Counted from the first letter of the stretch, positions 44,684-54,198 are shown. The stretch is 64,000 nucleotides of DNA from Cronobacter sakazakii (GCF_000982825.1 NZ_CP011047.1:1426001-1490000), one strand, 5' to 3'. Notes: generated from the sequence alone by a model not told the origin. Translations and numbers: made by a program.

Positions 44684-44724
44684 ACGCTGGCAAGCGATGC
44701 TATTTCGCGATGCCTGACAGCGCG

Positions 44725-45069
44725 TTATGTGATTGAGCGACTAAGGGTGCCGGTCACCAGATCCAGCAGCCTGATCGTCAGGGACTGAATGCGCGCGCGC
44801 AATGCGATCTCACTGCTGTTAGCGTGGATCTGCGCGATCGTTTTCTGTTTATTCAGCAGCGCAGTCATATCGTCTTCACTGATAAGCCCCTGCGCCCGAT
44901 CCAGCAGCGCCTGAGCGGTTAACTCCGCGCTGGTTTTGATAAATGTCTCTCTGTCGCTCAGGCCCTGTTTCAGGAGACCAAGACATTCATCCACCGCGAT
45001 TTTCCCGGCCTGCTTCTGAAATTGCGGCGATGCCAGTAGCTGGCTGACGGCGTTAATTAGCGTACTCAT
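44725..45069 (-). CDS. Unrecognised helical protein downstream of a lipoprotein gene
   Basis: A 114-residue protein, mostly predicted helix, without signal peptide or membrane segment. Recognisable parts are MSTLINAVSQLLASPQFQKQ near the start and the Thr/Leu-rich IQSLTIRLLDLVTGTLSRS end, which could be an amphipathic helix. I start at the ATG 45069, 6 bp after GGAGAG; a GTG at 45075 is inside that site. It begins 12 bp after the lipoprotein gene, so they form an operon. I do not know the family. Confidence 0.65.
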   Translation of the reverse strand: MSTLINAVSQLLASPQFQKQAGKIAVDECLGLLKQGLSDRETFIKTSAELTAQALLDRAQGLISEDDMTALLNKQKTIAQIHANSSEIALRARIQSLTIRLLDLVTGTLSRSIT

Positions 45070-45081
45070 GAACACTCTCCT

Positions 45082-45528
45082 CTACTCACAGGGCGAAGCG
45101 GGGCGTCTGCATTCGCCCCGGACCGCTTCGAGATAAGCCAGCCGGGCCTGATCACGCCAGAGCGCGGCCTGTGCTGGCGTAAAAGGGCGATGCTGTTTCA
45201 GTAGCCGGGCATGATCTTCCTGATAGACAGACTGCAACAGGCGCAAATTATCGGTGCGCAGCGGGTCACCCAGGCTTTCGGCATACGCGAGGGCTTCAGC
45301 AAAGCGCAACTGCAGAGTGTGGTCAGCGTCTTCGAGCGCGGCGGTGTCCAGCACTCCCGAGGGCGCGGTAAAATCGTCGATAAACTGCAAATGTGCCGCC
45401 ATCAGATCGGTTAACTGCGCATGCGCGCGTGGTTGATAATTTCCTACCAGACTGCACGCTGAAATGAGCACCGTCAGACAAAGCAGCCACCCCGGAAGAT
45501 AGCGCGTTAGCGTTGATATGCGCGGCAT
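45082..45528 (-). CDS. Small lipoprotein, unknown function
   Basis: A 148-residue protein whose N-terminus (MPRISTLTRYLPGWLLCLTV) is a lipoprotein signal with lipobox LISAC (Cys at about 25). The mature part is helical (NYQPRAHAQLTDLMAAHLQF, ALWRDQARLAYLEAVRGECR) with two late Cys. I start at 45528, which has AGGGGG upstream; 32 upstream codons are not lipoprotein-like. First gene of a two-gene operon between yjbR and uvrA, absent from E. coli there. Confidence 0.75.
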   Translation of the reverse strand: MPRISTLTRYLPGWLLCLTVLISACSLVGNYQPRAHAQLTDLMAAHLQFIDDFTAPSGVLDTAALEDADHTLQLRFAEALAYAESLGDPLRTDNLRLLQSVYQEDHARLLKQHRPFTPAQAALWRDQARLAYLEAVRGECRRPASPCE

Positions 45529-45681
45529 AAGATCCCCCTGCGTTTGCCCGCTCTGTATGAATTCAGCAGCAGACCGTGGCGCGCGCAAATCATCTTTGCT
45601 CACGCACTTCGCAAGAAACATCATCAGAAATAAGTGAGGGTAAATGAGGCGCGTCGGGCCGGACGACCCGACGCGTAAGAG

Positions 45682-48507
45682 TTACTTCAGAAGCGGTTTC
45701 AGGAAGCGAGCGGTGTGCGAGGCTTCGCACTCCGCCACGGTTTCCGGCGTACCGGAGACGAGGATCTCGCCGCCGCCGCTGCCGCCTTCCGGGCCCAGAT
45801 CGACGATCCAGTCGGCGGTTTTAATAACATCCAGATTGTGCTCAATCACCACGATCGTATTGCCCTGATCCCGCAGCTGATGCAGTACCGCCAGCAGTTG
45901 CTGAATATCCGCGAAATGCAGACCGGTGGTTGGCTCATCAAGAATATAGAGCGTCTGCCCGGTGCCGCGTTTTGAAAGTTCACGGGCGAGTTTGACGCGC
46001 TGCGCTTCACCACCGGAAAGCGTGGTGGCGGACTGGCCGAGACGAATATAAGTCAGGCCCACATCCATCAGCGTTTGCAGCTTACGCGCCAGCGCTGGAA
46101 CCGCGTCGAAAAACTCACGCGCTTCTTCGATGGTCATATCCAGCACTTCATGGATGGTCTTGCCTTTATATTTGATCTCAAGCGTTTCGCGGTTATAGCG
46201 TTTGCCTTTGCACTGATCGCACGGCACGTAGATATCCGGCAGGAAGTGCATCTCAACCTTGATAACGCCATCGCCCTGGCAGGCTTCACAGCGGCCGCCG
46301 CGTACGTTAAAGCTGAAACGGCCCGGCGTATAGCCGCGAGCACGCGCTTCCGGCACGCCCGCGAACAGTTCACGCACTGGCGTAAAGACGCCCGTGTAGG
46401 TCGCCGGGTTCGAGCGTGGCGTGCGGCCAATCGGGCTTTGATCGATATCGATAACTTTATCGAAATGTTCCATGCCCTGAACGTCGCGATACGGTGCCGG
46501 TTCGGCGATCGTCGCGCCGTTGAGCTGGCGCTGGGCAATCGGGAACAGCGTATCGTTGATAAGCGTCGATTTACCGGAGCCAGAAACGCCAGTCACGCAG
46601 GTAAAGAGCCCAACCGGCAGCGTCAGGGTAACGTCTTTGAGGTTGTTGCCGCGCGCACCGGTCAGCTTCAGCACTTTTTCCGGATCGGCTTTCACGCGCT
46701 CTTTCGGCACTTCAATCTTGCGCTTACCGCTCATGAACTGGCCCGTGAGCGATTCCGGCACCGCCATAATGGCGTCAAGCGGGCCTTCCGCGACGACCTG
46801 GCCGCCGTGTACGCCCGCGCCCGGGCCGATGTCGATCACGTGGTCGGCGGCGCGGATGGCGTCTTCATCGTGCTCCACCACAATCACGGTATTGCCAAGA
46901 TTACGCAGGTGAATCAGCGTACCGAGCAGACGTTCGTTATCGCGCTGGTGCAGGCCGATGGACGGCTCATCCAGCACATACATCACGCCCACCAGGCCCG
47001 CGCCAATCTGGCTTGCCAGACGGATACGCTGCGCCTCGCCGCCCGAAAGCGTTTCCGCCGAACGGGAGAGCGTCAGGTAGTTCAGGCCAACGTTCACCAG
47101 GAATTTCAGGCGATCGCCAATCTCTTTCAATACTTTTTCAGCAATTTTGGCGCGCTGGCCGGAGAGCTTCATGTTATTGAAGAACTCCATGGCGTGGCCG
47201 ATGCTCATGTCGGAAATGGTCGGCAGCGCGGTGTTTTCGACAAACACGTGGCGCGCTTCGCGACGCAGACGCGTACCTTCACAGGTGGCGCACGGGCGGT
47301 TGCTGATAAATTTCGCCAGCTCCTCGCGCACCGCGTTGGATTCGGTCTCTTTGTAGCGGCGCTCCATATTGTGCAGCACGCCTTCAAACGGATGACGACG
47401 CACGGACGTATCGCCGCGATCGTTCATATATTTGAATTCGATAGTTTCTTTACCGGAGCCGAACAGCACCGCTTTCTGCACTTTATCGCTGAGCGTATTC
47501 CACGGCGCTTCGACGTCAAACTTATAGTGTTCCGCCAGCGAGCGCAGCATCTGGAAATAGTAAAAATTGCGGCGATCCCAGCCGCGGATGGCGCCGCCCG
47601 CGAGCGACAGCTCGCCGTTCTGCACCACGCGATCCGGGTCAAAATATTGCTGCACGCCAAGACCGTCACAGGTCGGGCATGCGCCAGCCGGGTTGTTAAA
47701 CGAAAACAGGCGCGGCTCAAGCTCGCGCATACTGTAGCCGCAAATCGGGCAGGCGAAGTTGGCGGAGAACAGCAGCTCTTCCGCTTTTTCGTCATCCATA
47801 TCCGCCACGACCGCCGTACCGCCGGAAAGCTCAAGCGCGGTTTCAAACGATTCGGCCAGGCGCTGCGCTAAATCTTCACGCACTTTAAAGCGGTCCACGA
47901 CCACTTCGATGGTGTGCTTCTTCTGCAATTCCAGCTTCGGTGGATCAGAGAGATCGCACACTTCGCCATCGATACGCGCGCGGATATAACCCTGGCTTGC
48001 CAGGTTTTCCAGCGTCTTGGTGTGCTCGCCTTTACGCTCTTTAATGACCGGCGCAAGCAGCATCAGGCGCTTGCCCTCAGGCAGCGCCAGCACGTTGTCG
48101 ACCATCTGGCTGACGGTTTGTGCCGCAAGCGTAACGTCGTGATCCGGGCAGCGCGGTTCGCCGACGCGGGCGTAGAGCAGACGCAGATAGTCGTGGATTT
48201 CCGTGATAGTCCCCACGGTAGAACGCGGGTTATGGGACGTCGATTTCTGCTCGATGGAGATAGCAGGCGACAGCCCTTCGATATGATCGACATCCGGCTT
48301 TTCCATCAGCGACAGGAACTGACGCGCGTAGGCGGAAAGCGACTCGACATAACGGCGCTGCCCTTCAGCGTAGAGCGTGTCGAAAGCCAGCGAAGATTTG
48401 CCGGAACCCGACAGCCCGGTCACGACGATCAGTTTGTCGCGCGGAATGACGAGATTGATATTTTTGAGATTGTGGGTGCGGGCGCCCCGAACTTCTATCT
48501 TATCCAT
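45682..48507 (-). CDS. uvrA: UvrA, excinuclease ABC subunit A
   Basis: A 941-residue DNA-damage recognition ATPase of nucleotide excision repair. Two ABC modules are complete: GLSGSGKSSLAFDTLYAEGQ and GVSGSGKSTLINDTL (Walker A), two LSGGEAQR signatures, and zinc modules CPICGYSMRELEPRLFSFN and CEACQGDGVIKVEMHFLPD...CDQC. An SOS box lies upstream, shared with ssb. A 598-residue frame on the other strand is a shadow. Confidence 0.98.
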   Translation of the reverse strand: MDKIEVRGARTHNLKNINLVIPRDKLIVVTGLSGSGKSSLAFDTLYAEGQRRYVESLSAYARQFLSLMEKPDVDHIEGLSPAISIEQKSTSHNPRSTVGTITEIHDYLRLLYARVGEPRCPDHDVTLAAQTVSQMVDNVLALPEGKRLMLLAPVIKERKGEHTKTLENLASQGYIRARIDGEVCDLSDPPKLELQKKHTIEVVVDRFKVREDLAQRLAESFETALELSGGTAVVADMDDEKAEELLFSANFACPICGYSMRELEPRLFSFNNPAGACPTCDGLGVQQYFDPDRVVQNGELSLAGGAIRGWDRRNFYYFQMLRSLAEHYKFDVEAPWNTLSDKVQKAVLFGSGKETIEFKYMNDRGDTSVRRHPFEGVLHNMERRYKETESNAVREELAKFISNRPCATCEGTRLRREARHVFVENTALPTISDMSIGHAMEFFNNMKLSGQRAKIAEKVLKEIGDRLKFLVNVGLNYLTLSRSAETLSGGEAQRIRLASQIGAGLVGVMYVLDEPSIGLHQRDNERLLGTLIHLRNLGNTVIVVEHDEDAIRAADHVIDIGPGAGVHGGQVVAEGPLDAIMAVPESLTGQFMSGKRKIEVPKERVKADPEKVLKLTGARGNNLKDVTLTLPVGLFTCVTGVSGSGKSTLINDTLFPIAQRQLNGATIAEPAPYRDVQGMEHFDKVIDIDQSPIGRTPRSNPATYTGVFTPVRELFAGVPEARARGYTPGRFSFNVRGGRCEACQGDGVIKVEMHFLPDIYVPCDQCKGKRYNRETLEIKYKGKTIHEVLDMTIEEAREFFDAVPALARKLQTLMDVGLTYIRLGQSATTLSGGEAQRVKLARELSKRGTGQTLYILDEPTTGLHFADIQQLLAVLHQLRDQGNTIVVIEHNLDVIKTADWIVDLGPEGGSGGGEILVSGTPETVAECEASHTARFLKPLLK

Positions 48508-48591
48508 TCACCTTTCCTGGATTTGAACGCTAATGCCTGGGTGTTTGAAGGACAACCGGTGGCCAGAAACGGTTAATTATGACACAATTTA

Positions 48592-48611
48592 ACCTGAATG
48601 GATATCCAGTA
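48592..48611. promoter_or_regulatory. LexA box between uvrA and ssb
   Basis: ACCTGAATGGATATCCAGTA contains CTG-N10-CAG and differs from the E. coli uvrA-ssb SOS box at two positions. It controls uvrA and one ssb promoter. Confidence 0.93.
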
Positions 48612-48737
48612 TTTATTTGCAACTGTGTATACTGTGTGAACATTTCCTGAAGCCGTCTCGCAGCTATCAACATTGAAGGCTGACGTGGTAGAATGGAATG
48701 TTTACACTATTAAGAAATGTTTTCAGGAGACACGATC

Positions 48738-49274
48738 ATGGCCAGCAGAGGCGTAAACAAGGTGATTCTCGTCGGTAATCTGGGGCAGGACCCGGAAGTA
48801 CGCTACATGCCGAACGGCGGGGCCGTGGCGAACCTGCGCCTGGCAACTTCCGAATCCTGGCGCGACAAGCAGACCGGTGAGATGAAAGAAGTGACCGAAT
48901 GGCACAGCGTCGTGCTGTACGGGAAACTGGCGGAAGTGGCAGGCGAATATCTGCGCAAAGGCTCGCAGGTGTACATCGAAGGCCAGCTGCGTACCCGTAA
49001 GTGGCAGGATCAGAGCGGTCAGGATCGCTACTCTACCGAAGTTGTGGTGAATGTCGGTGGCACCATGCAGATGCTGGGCGGCCGTCAGGGCGGCGGCGCA
49101 GGAGGCAACATGGGCGGCGGTCAGCAGCAGGGCGGTTGGGGTCAGCCTCAGCAGCCGCAGCAGCAGGGTGGCGGCGCGCAGTTCAGCGGCGGCGCACAGT
49201 CCCGTCCGCAACAGCAGGCGCCAGCGCCTTCTAACGAACCGCCGATGGATTTCGACGACGATATCCCGTTCTGA
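48738..49274 (+). CDS. ssb: Ssb, single-stranded DNA-binding protein
   Basis: A 178-residue SSB. OB fold (MASRGVNKVILVGNLGQDPE, WHSVVLYGKLAEVAGEYLRKG), Gly/Gln-rich linker (about 113-165) and the acidic tip DFDDDIPF that binds partner proteins. I start at 48738; the longer frame adds seven residues not in the family. Confidence 0.98.
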   Translation: MASRGVNKVILVGNLGQDPEVRYMPNGGAVANLRLATSESWRDKQTGEMKEVTEWHSVVLYGKLAEVAGEYLRKGSQVYIEGQLRTRKWQDQSGQDRYSTEVVVNVGGTMQMLGGRQGGGAGGNMGGGQQQGGWGQPQQPQQQGGGAQFSGGAQSRPQQQAPAPSNEPPMDFDDDIPF

Positions 49275-49318
49275 TAGCGCGGCGTTCCGCACGGAATGCC
49301 TCTCTTCAGAAAGTGTTG

Positions 49319-49346
49319 AAAAGCTCTGCTCCGGCAGGGCTTTTTC
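49319..49346 (+). terminator. ssb terminator
   Basis: AAAAGCTCTGC-TCCG-GCAGGGCTTTT, then TCTTT. The following 49347-49623 holds no gene I can support. Confidence 0.88.
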
Positions 49347-49623
49347 TTTATGGTTTTCGGCTGAGGCTGTTGAGTGCTTCGGGCCGATTCCCGCCAGGCA
49401 CAGTTGTTTGTATCGTTGAGCACAATGCACCTTTTACTGACGATTAACGGCACCCGGTTTTTCTCTGCTGGCACGATTAAACCGCCGACAAATGAAGGGC
49501 ATGACGCTTTTCCGCGATGCGGCGCTAAATCTCGCCGCCGGAATGCCGATATAGGTTGCATGAAGTCTTCATACGTTCCGTACGTTTTCGGCAGGGATGA
49601 TGCCCCACAGTGCAGGTTAGCCC

Positions 49624-50670
49624 ATGTCAGAAAGAGATCGCGACCAACTCCTTAGCCAGGCGACCGACCAGTACTGGCAACACATTATTCCGATCGTCTG
49701 GCTGGCGTTGCTGATTCATGTCGGGCTGATTTTCCTGTTTCTGTTGATGAGTATTCCGACGCTCGCCATTTTTAATATTTTCAGCGTGATGGTTTATATC
49801 CACTGCCTGAATGAAATAGAGCATTACCGGTATCTGTATGTCGGTACGCTGATGAGCGTGGAAATTCTGGCGCATGCCGTTGCCACTACGGCGTTGCTGG
49901 GCTGGGAGAGTAATTTTTACCTGTTTGTTTTTTCGCTGATCCCCATCGTGTCGTTCAGCTTTCAGCAGGTGCCGGTCCGGCGCGCGCTGTTCCTGGCCGC
50001 GATTGCGGTGCTTGGCACGGTGGGTTACGCGCTGCGACATCACACCGGTACGGCGTCCGGGTTAAGCCCGTCAGTGCTGAACGGCATCGGCATTGCGAAC
50101 GCCGTGATGGCGATTGGGCTGTTAACGTACACCACGCTACGTTCGGTAGAATTCACCCACACGATGAAATTCGATCTGTTTAATACGGCGAGCCGCGACA
50201 GCCTGACGAACCTCTATACCCGGCGTCACTTTATGCATCAGGTTTCGCTGCTCGATAAACAGGTGGGCAGTCATAACGTAACGCTGTTGCTGCTGGATAT
50301 CGATCATTTCAAGGCCATTAATGACAGTTGCGGTCACAGCTATGGCGACATGATTTTGCAGCGCATCGCGCGGGCGATTACCGACAACGTGCGCGAAAGC
50401 GACATCGTGGCGCGCTGGGGCGGTGAAGAGTTTCTGGTAATGATGCCGGATACATCACTGGCAGATGCCAGACGTGTGGCGGAGCGGCTGCTGACGCGCA
50501 TTCAGGAGTGGGTTGGCCAGACGGATAAAAATCCGCGAGAAGTCACCGCGACGCTTGCGATCAGCGCTTTCGGCAAAGATGAAGAGTTTGAAAAAGCGCT
50601 CAATCGCGCTGACAAAATGTTGTACGCCGGTAAGCAACAGGGGAGAAACCGTCTGGTTATTGCCGATTAA
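49624..50670 (+). CDS. Membrane-bound GGDEF diguanylate cyclase
   Basis: A 348-residue protein: six or so membrane helices (about 20-175) acting as an unknown sensor, then a GGDEF domain. The active-site loop RWGGEEF (GGEEF at 266-270) is intact and the inhibitory site RxxD (RESD, 257-260) lies five residues before it, so product feedback is expected. It should make cyclic di-GMP from GTP. It is close to a gene for a c-di-GMP phosphodiesterase that has been destroyed by IS1. Not present between ssb and yjcB in E. coli. Confidence 0.93.
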   Translation: MSERDRDQLLSQATDQYWQHIIPIVWLALLIHVGLIFLFLLMSIPTLAIFNIFSVMVYIHCLNEIEHYRYLYVGTLMSVEILAHAVATTALLGWESNFYLFVFSLIPIVSFSFQQVPVRRALFLAAIAVLGTVGYALRHHTGTASGLSPSVLNGIGIANAVMAIGLLTYTTLRSVEFTHTMKFDLFNTASRDSLTNLYTRRHFMHQVSLLDKQVGSHNVTLLLLDIDHFKAINDSCGHSYGDMILQRIARAITDNVRESDIVARWGGEEFLVMMPDTSLADARRVAERLLTRIQEWVGQTDKNPREVTATLAISAFGKDEEFEKALNRADKMLYAGKQQGRNRLVIAD

Positions 50671-50845
50671 CTTTCTGATTTAAAAGTTAAAAAAGAACAG
50701 AAATAACCCCGGGGTACTCCTTAGTTAGCATTTTCCCGGTGGGGGTGAAGTGCCATGCTCTGCGATTCCTTCCTGTGCGACGGCGTTTATTGACGAGCCC
50801 GCCAGTTGCCGCCCGCAGGTGAATTTCACACAGGGAATGCAAGCG

Positions 50846-51190
50846 ATGACACAGGAACCGAATCCGTTTACCGCCGCCTGGAGCCGTAACGGCAATTTGC
50901 TCTGCCACGGCCACTGGATTATTACGTTTGAAGAACGCCCGGTGACGCTGCCGCAACACTGGCAGGATAAGGCGATGAACACCTGGGGGATCTACTCGAT
51001 TATCGATCCCGAGGACGAAACGTTCGCCGACGGGCTGGAAGAAGAGGAGTGGATTGTCGAGAACGTCGAGTGGCTGACCGACTGGTTTTTCGATAACCAT
51101 ATTCCGCTGGAGGAGCATTATTACCGCGCCTTCTGGCGGGCTATCAATAAAGCGGACTGGCGCTGTACCAGTTGCGCCGGTTGTATGTAA
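50846..51190 (+). CDS. Small acidic protein with C-terminal CxxC, unrecognised
   Basis: A 114-residue soluble, Trp- and Glu-rich protein. The middle is strongly acidic (DPEDETFADGLEEEEW) and the end is RCTSCAGCM with C-x-x-C-x-x-C spacing. I start at 50846, 8 bp after AGGGA; an ATG at 50837 is too close to that site. Strong terminator follows. I do not recognise the family; the acidic, Trp-rich make-up resembles small inhibitor or immunity proteins, but that is only an impression. Confidence 0.72.
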   Translation: MTQEPNPFTAAWSRNGNLLCHGHWIITFEERPVTLPQHWQDKAMNTWGIYSIIDPEDETFADGLEEEEWIVENVEWLTDWFFDNHIPLEEHYYRAFWRAINKADWRCTSCAGCM

Positions 51191-51204
51191 GGGCCTGGCA
51201 GAAA

Positions 51205-51234
51205 ATAAAAAAGCCCCTGATACAGGGGCTTTAA
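51205..51234. terminator. Bidirectional terminator between the acidic protein gene and yjcB
   Basis: AAAGCCCCTG-ATA-CAGGGGCTTT; the minus-strand side ends in a T-run (TTTTTTATTTTC), the plus side is weaker. Confidence 0.88.
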
Positions 51235-51251
51235 TGAAGACGGTGAGGTTA

Positions 51252-51530
51252 TCAGGTCACGACCATCGGCCATTCTGGCGGCGTGTGGCTCATCACTTCC
51301 ACCATGACGTCTTTCATATTGTGCCAGATGGCGTGAAAGTCGATGCTGACGCCGAGCAGGCCCGTCGCGAAGACGCAGGACGCGGCGATACCCAGCCCAC
51401 TGCTGATCACCGCCAGCGCCTGGTAGTCGGATTTGCGAAACTGAATATTAAGCGTGCTGGCAAGAAACATTAAAACCGCACCCAGAAGTTGCCAGCGCAT
51501 CAGTACCATGCTGGCGGTAAGCGTAGCCAT
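51252..51530 (-). CDS. yjcB: YjcB, small inner-membrane protein
   Basis: A 92-residue protein with two or three hydrophobic segments (MVLMRWQLLGAVLMFLASTL, LAVISSGLGIAASCVFATGLL), closely like E. coli YjcB and ending PPEWPMVVT. Function unknown. I chose the ATG at 51530; the 96 upstream codons lack similarity. Confidence 0.92.
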   Translation of the reverse strand: MATLTASMVLMRWQLLGAVLMFLASTLNIQFRKSDYQALAVISSGLGIAASCVFATGLLGVSIDFHAIWHNMKDVMVEVMSHTPPEWPMVVT

Positions 51531-52115
51531 GAAACCAGTCCTCAAAAAGCGTTCTGCCGCGCGGGGGCCGGAACGCGGCAGGCCTGGCGCGGCGCTAAAA
51601 TTTAACGTGACGGCAAGCATGTAAACTTGCACACTAAGTGTGAACTGTATCACATTTGTTGTTTTATTCGCCAGTCTGGCGGGCGCGCTTTGGTGAAAAA
51701 AAGCGCACGATCCACAAGATCGCCGGCAACCGTTCGCAATAAAAAATGATCGAAAAGAAAGCAGTGAAAGAATCCCACAACGGATTTTACTAATGCATAA
51801 ATTTTCATTTCGACACAAAAAAACGCCGCCCGTACATTTTTTCGGCAGCTTTGATTAATTTAACTTAAAACGCTTTCTGAAGTGGTTGATGAATTTTTAG
51901 CACGGTTATCAACGCGGATATTTCACTTAAGAAAAATTAAATAGCCATTCCCTATTTTCCTTATGGCAAATTTTAATGTTTCGCGTGAAATATTGGATGG
52001 ATAACTGGAAATGGCTATTGCCAATGCGTGCTGATTGATGCAACGTAAACACCTGTTTGCGATGTGTCTCATCAGGCGATTAATGTGACACAGAAAGCAG
52101 GGATATGAGGCCATA
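51531..52115. other. Divergent region between yjcB and the CSS/EAL gene
   Basis: 585 bp, AT-rich from about 51720, with no gene I can support. It should hold the promoters of both neighbours; I cannot place them with confidence. Confidence 0.45.
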
Positions 52116-53096
52116 ATGAATTTCAGGGCACGACGTCAGGCGTTGCGAATCTCAGGCATAATCATGGTGGTCTTACTGCCTGTGATGCTTGCGCTTTGGG
52201 CCGCCCATCATCGCGCGGTCAACGAGACGCGGGCGCACCTGGATACCTTCGCACAACTGGTCCTCAACCGTACCGAGCTGGTATTAAGCCATGTCGATGA
52301 AGCCCGTAATGAAGCCGAAAAATATCAGGGCGAAATATGTTCCTCTGCGCATCAGCGTAATATGCTGGATATTTCACGCGGGCAAATTTATATCGAAGAT
52401 CTCATTTACGCCCAGGGTGATGAACTATTATGTTCCCCTCTGTTCGAACAGCCTTTTATTCTCTCGCCTGCGAATTACACGCGCTCGCCGGATATCGCCA
52501 TTTATTATTATCGTGACACGCCATTCTTTTCCGGCCACAAAATGGTTTATTTGCGTAAAGGTAATTATGTCGCGGTGGTTAACCCGCTCTCCTTTAGCGA
52601 AATATTATCTAATGATGACACTATCACTTATGGCGTGTATGACACCGTCACCCGGGAGTTTTTTTCGGTAAGTGACAAAGCTGACGCCCGTGCGCTCGCG
52701 CCTTTTGCGCGTTCACAGAATACGGATTTCCAGAAAGATGGCCGTTTCTGGTCGATAGTGCTTTCTGGTAAGCGCCCGATTGCCGTCGCCGTTTCCACCA
52801 GCGACGCCTGGTTCTGGCAGGCGTGGCGGCATCAGATGTCGGTCATGCTGCCCCTTGGGCTTATCATGGGCGGTTTGCTGGTTTTTCTCGGCTCGCGCAC
52901 CCGTCACCGTTTTAACTCGCCGAGCCGCCAGCTCCAGCGCGCGTTGCATAAACGCGCGCTGCGCCTGCATTACCAGCCGATTATGGATATCAAGCACGGC
53001 ATGTGCGTCGGTGCGGAAGCGCTGCTGCGCTGGCCCGGCTATAACGGTCAGGTGATGAGCCCGGCGGAGTTTATCCCGCTGGCCGAGAAAAGGTGA
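52116..53096 (+). pseudogene. CSS-motif/EAL phosphodiesterase, 3' part removed at IS1
   Basis: The first 325 codons of a PdeC/YjcC-like protein. Membrane helix (about 12-30), periplasmic CSS domain with Cys-Ser-Ser at 75-77, second membrane helix (about 245-262) and the start of an EAL domain (LHYQPIMDIKHG, then GAEALLRW holding the EAL residues). It stops after FIPLAEK, one codon into the IS1, so about 200 residues including most c-di-GMP and metal ligands are lost. It cannot be an active phosphodiesterase. In E. coli yjcC is in the same place after yjcB. Confidence 0.93.
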
Positions 53097-53146
53097 TGCT
53101 GCCAACTTACTGATTTAGTGTATGATGGTGTTTTTGAGGTGCTCCA

Positions 53147-53422
53147 GTGGCTTCTGTTTCTATCAGCTGTCCCTCCTGTTCAGCTACTGACGGGGTGGTG
53201 CGTAACGGCAAAAGCACCGCCGGACATCAGCGCTATCTCTGCTCTCACTGCCGTAAAACATGGCAACTGCAGTTCACTTACACCGCTTCTCAACCCGGTA
53301 CGCACCAGAAAATCATTGATATGGCCATGAATGGCGTTGGATGCCGGGCAACCGCCCGCATTATGGGCGTTGGCCTCAACACGATTTTCCGCCATTTAAA
53401 AAACTCAGGCCGCAGTCGGTAA
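53147..53422 (+). CDS. insA: InsA, IS1 regulatory protein
   Basis: 91 residues with a zinc-finger (CPSC...CSHC) and HTH. It represses the IS1 promoter. The frameshift site AAAAAAC at 53398-53404 near its end allows the InsAB' transposase to be made. Confidence 0.96.
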   Translation: MASVSISCPSCSATDGVVRNGKSTAGHQRYLCSHCRKTWQLQFTYTASQPGTHQKIIDMAMNGVGCRATARIMGVGLNTIFRHLKNSGRSR

Positions 53423-53844
53423 CCTCGCGCATACAGCCGGGCAGTGACGTCATCGTCTGCGCGGAAATGGACGAACAGTGGGGATACGTCGGGGCTAAAT
53501 CGCGCCAGCGCTGGCTGTTTTACGCGTATGACAGGCTCCGGAAGACGGTTGTTGCGCACGTATTCGGTGAACGCACTATGGCGACGCTGGGGCGTCTTAT
53601 GAGCCTGCTGTCACCCTTTGACGTGGTGATATGGATGACGGATGGCTGGCCGCTGTATGAATCCCGCCTGAAGGGAAAGCTGCACGTAATCAGCAAGCGA
53701 TATACGCAGCGAATTGAGCGGCATAACCTGAATCTGAGGCAGCACCTGGCACGGCTGGGACGGAAGTCGCTGTCGTTCTCAAAATCGGTGGAGCTGCATG
53801 ACAAAGTCATCGGGCATTATCTGAACATAAAACACTATCAATAA
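53341..53844 (+). CDS. insB: InsB, IS1 transposase part
   Basis: The 167-residue frame that is fused to InsA by -1 frameshifting. It carries the DDE-type catalytic residues (AEMDEQWGYVG, WMTDGWPLYE, RIERHNLNLRQHLARL). Intact. Confidence 0.95.
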   Translation: MPGNRPHYGRWPQHDFPPFKKLRPQSVTSRIQPGSDVIVCAEMDEQWGYVGAKSRQRWLFYAYDRLRKTVVAHVFGERTMATLGRLMSLLSPFDVVIWMTDGWPLYESRLKGKLHVISKRYTQRIERHNLNLRQHLARLGRKSLSFSKSVELHDKVIGHYLNIKHYQ

Positions 53845-53859
53845 GTTGGAGTCATTACC

Positions 53860-54170
53860 GCGGCTCAGAATATACTTATCTGGATAATAATCTTTACGTC
53901 TGCCCGGAGTGCGCCCACGAATGGCGCGAAGGCGAAACCGGTGTTGAAAGCGACGCCCTGGTCGTTAAAGACGCCAACGGCAACCTGCTGGCCGATGGCG
54001 ACAGCGTCACAATTGCTAAGGATCTCAAGGTCAAAGGCAGCTCATCGATGCTGAAGATTGGCACAAAAGTGAAAAACATCCGTCTGGTGGAAGGCGATCA
54101 TAACATTGATTGCAAAATCGACGGCTTTGGCCCGATGAAGCTCAAGTCGGAGTTCGTCAAAAAAAGCTGA
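53860..54170 (+). pseudogene. phnA: phnA (yjdM), 5' end lost at IS1
   Basis: About 103 codons in frame from 53862 to TGA at 54168. They encode SEYTYLDNNLYVCPECAHEW, then VKDANGNLLADGDSVT, KVKGSSSMLKIGTKVK and FGPMKLKSEFVKKS, i.e. PhnA/YjdM. The start codon and about the first nine residues, including the first zinc CxxC, are missing at the IS1 edge. Too short for a start codon of its own, so not in the usual gene lists. Orientation is reversed relative to ssb when compared with E. coli. Confidence 0.92.
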
Positions 54171-54198
54171 CGGAGCCACAAGGCGCATTTTTCCTGGG

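Larger units (their letters stand above)
53092..53859 (+). mobile_element. IS1, complete (768 bp)
   Basis: Left end GGTGATGCTGCCAACTTACT and right end AAGTTGGAGTCATTACC are the IS1 inverted repeats; the length is exactly 768 bp. The 9 bases before (CCGAGAAAA) and after (GCGGCTCAG) differ, so there is no target duplication, and flanks come from two different genes (EAL gene and phnA). The insertion therefore marks a rearrangement junction. Confidence 0.98.

Noticed and set aside
46075..47871. 598-residue open frame opposite uvrA
   Set aside because: Shadow frame; Arg/His/Ala-rich composition typical of antisense GC-rich DNA, while uvrA is fully conserved.
53083..53868. Simple IS1 insertion with 9-bp target duplication
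   Set aside because: The flanking 9-mers differ and flanks belong to two separate genes, so it is a rearrangement junction instead.
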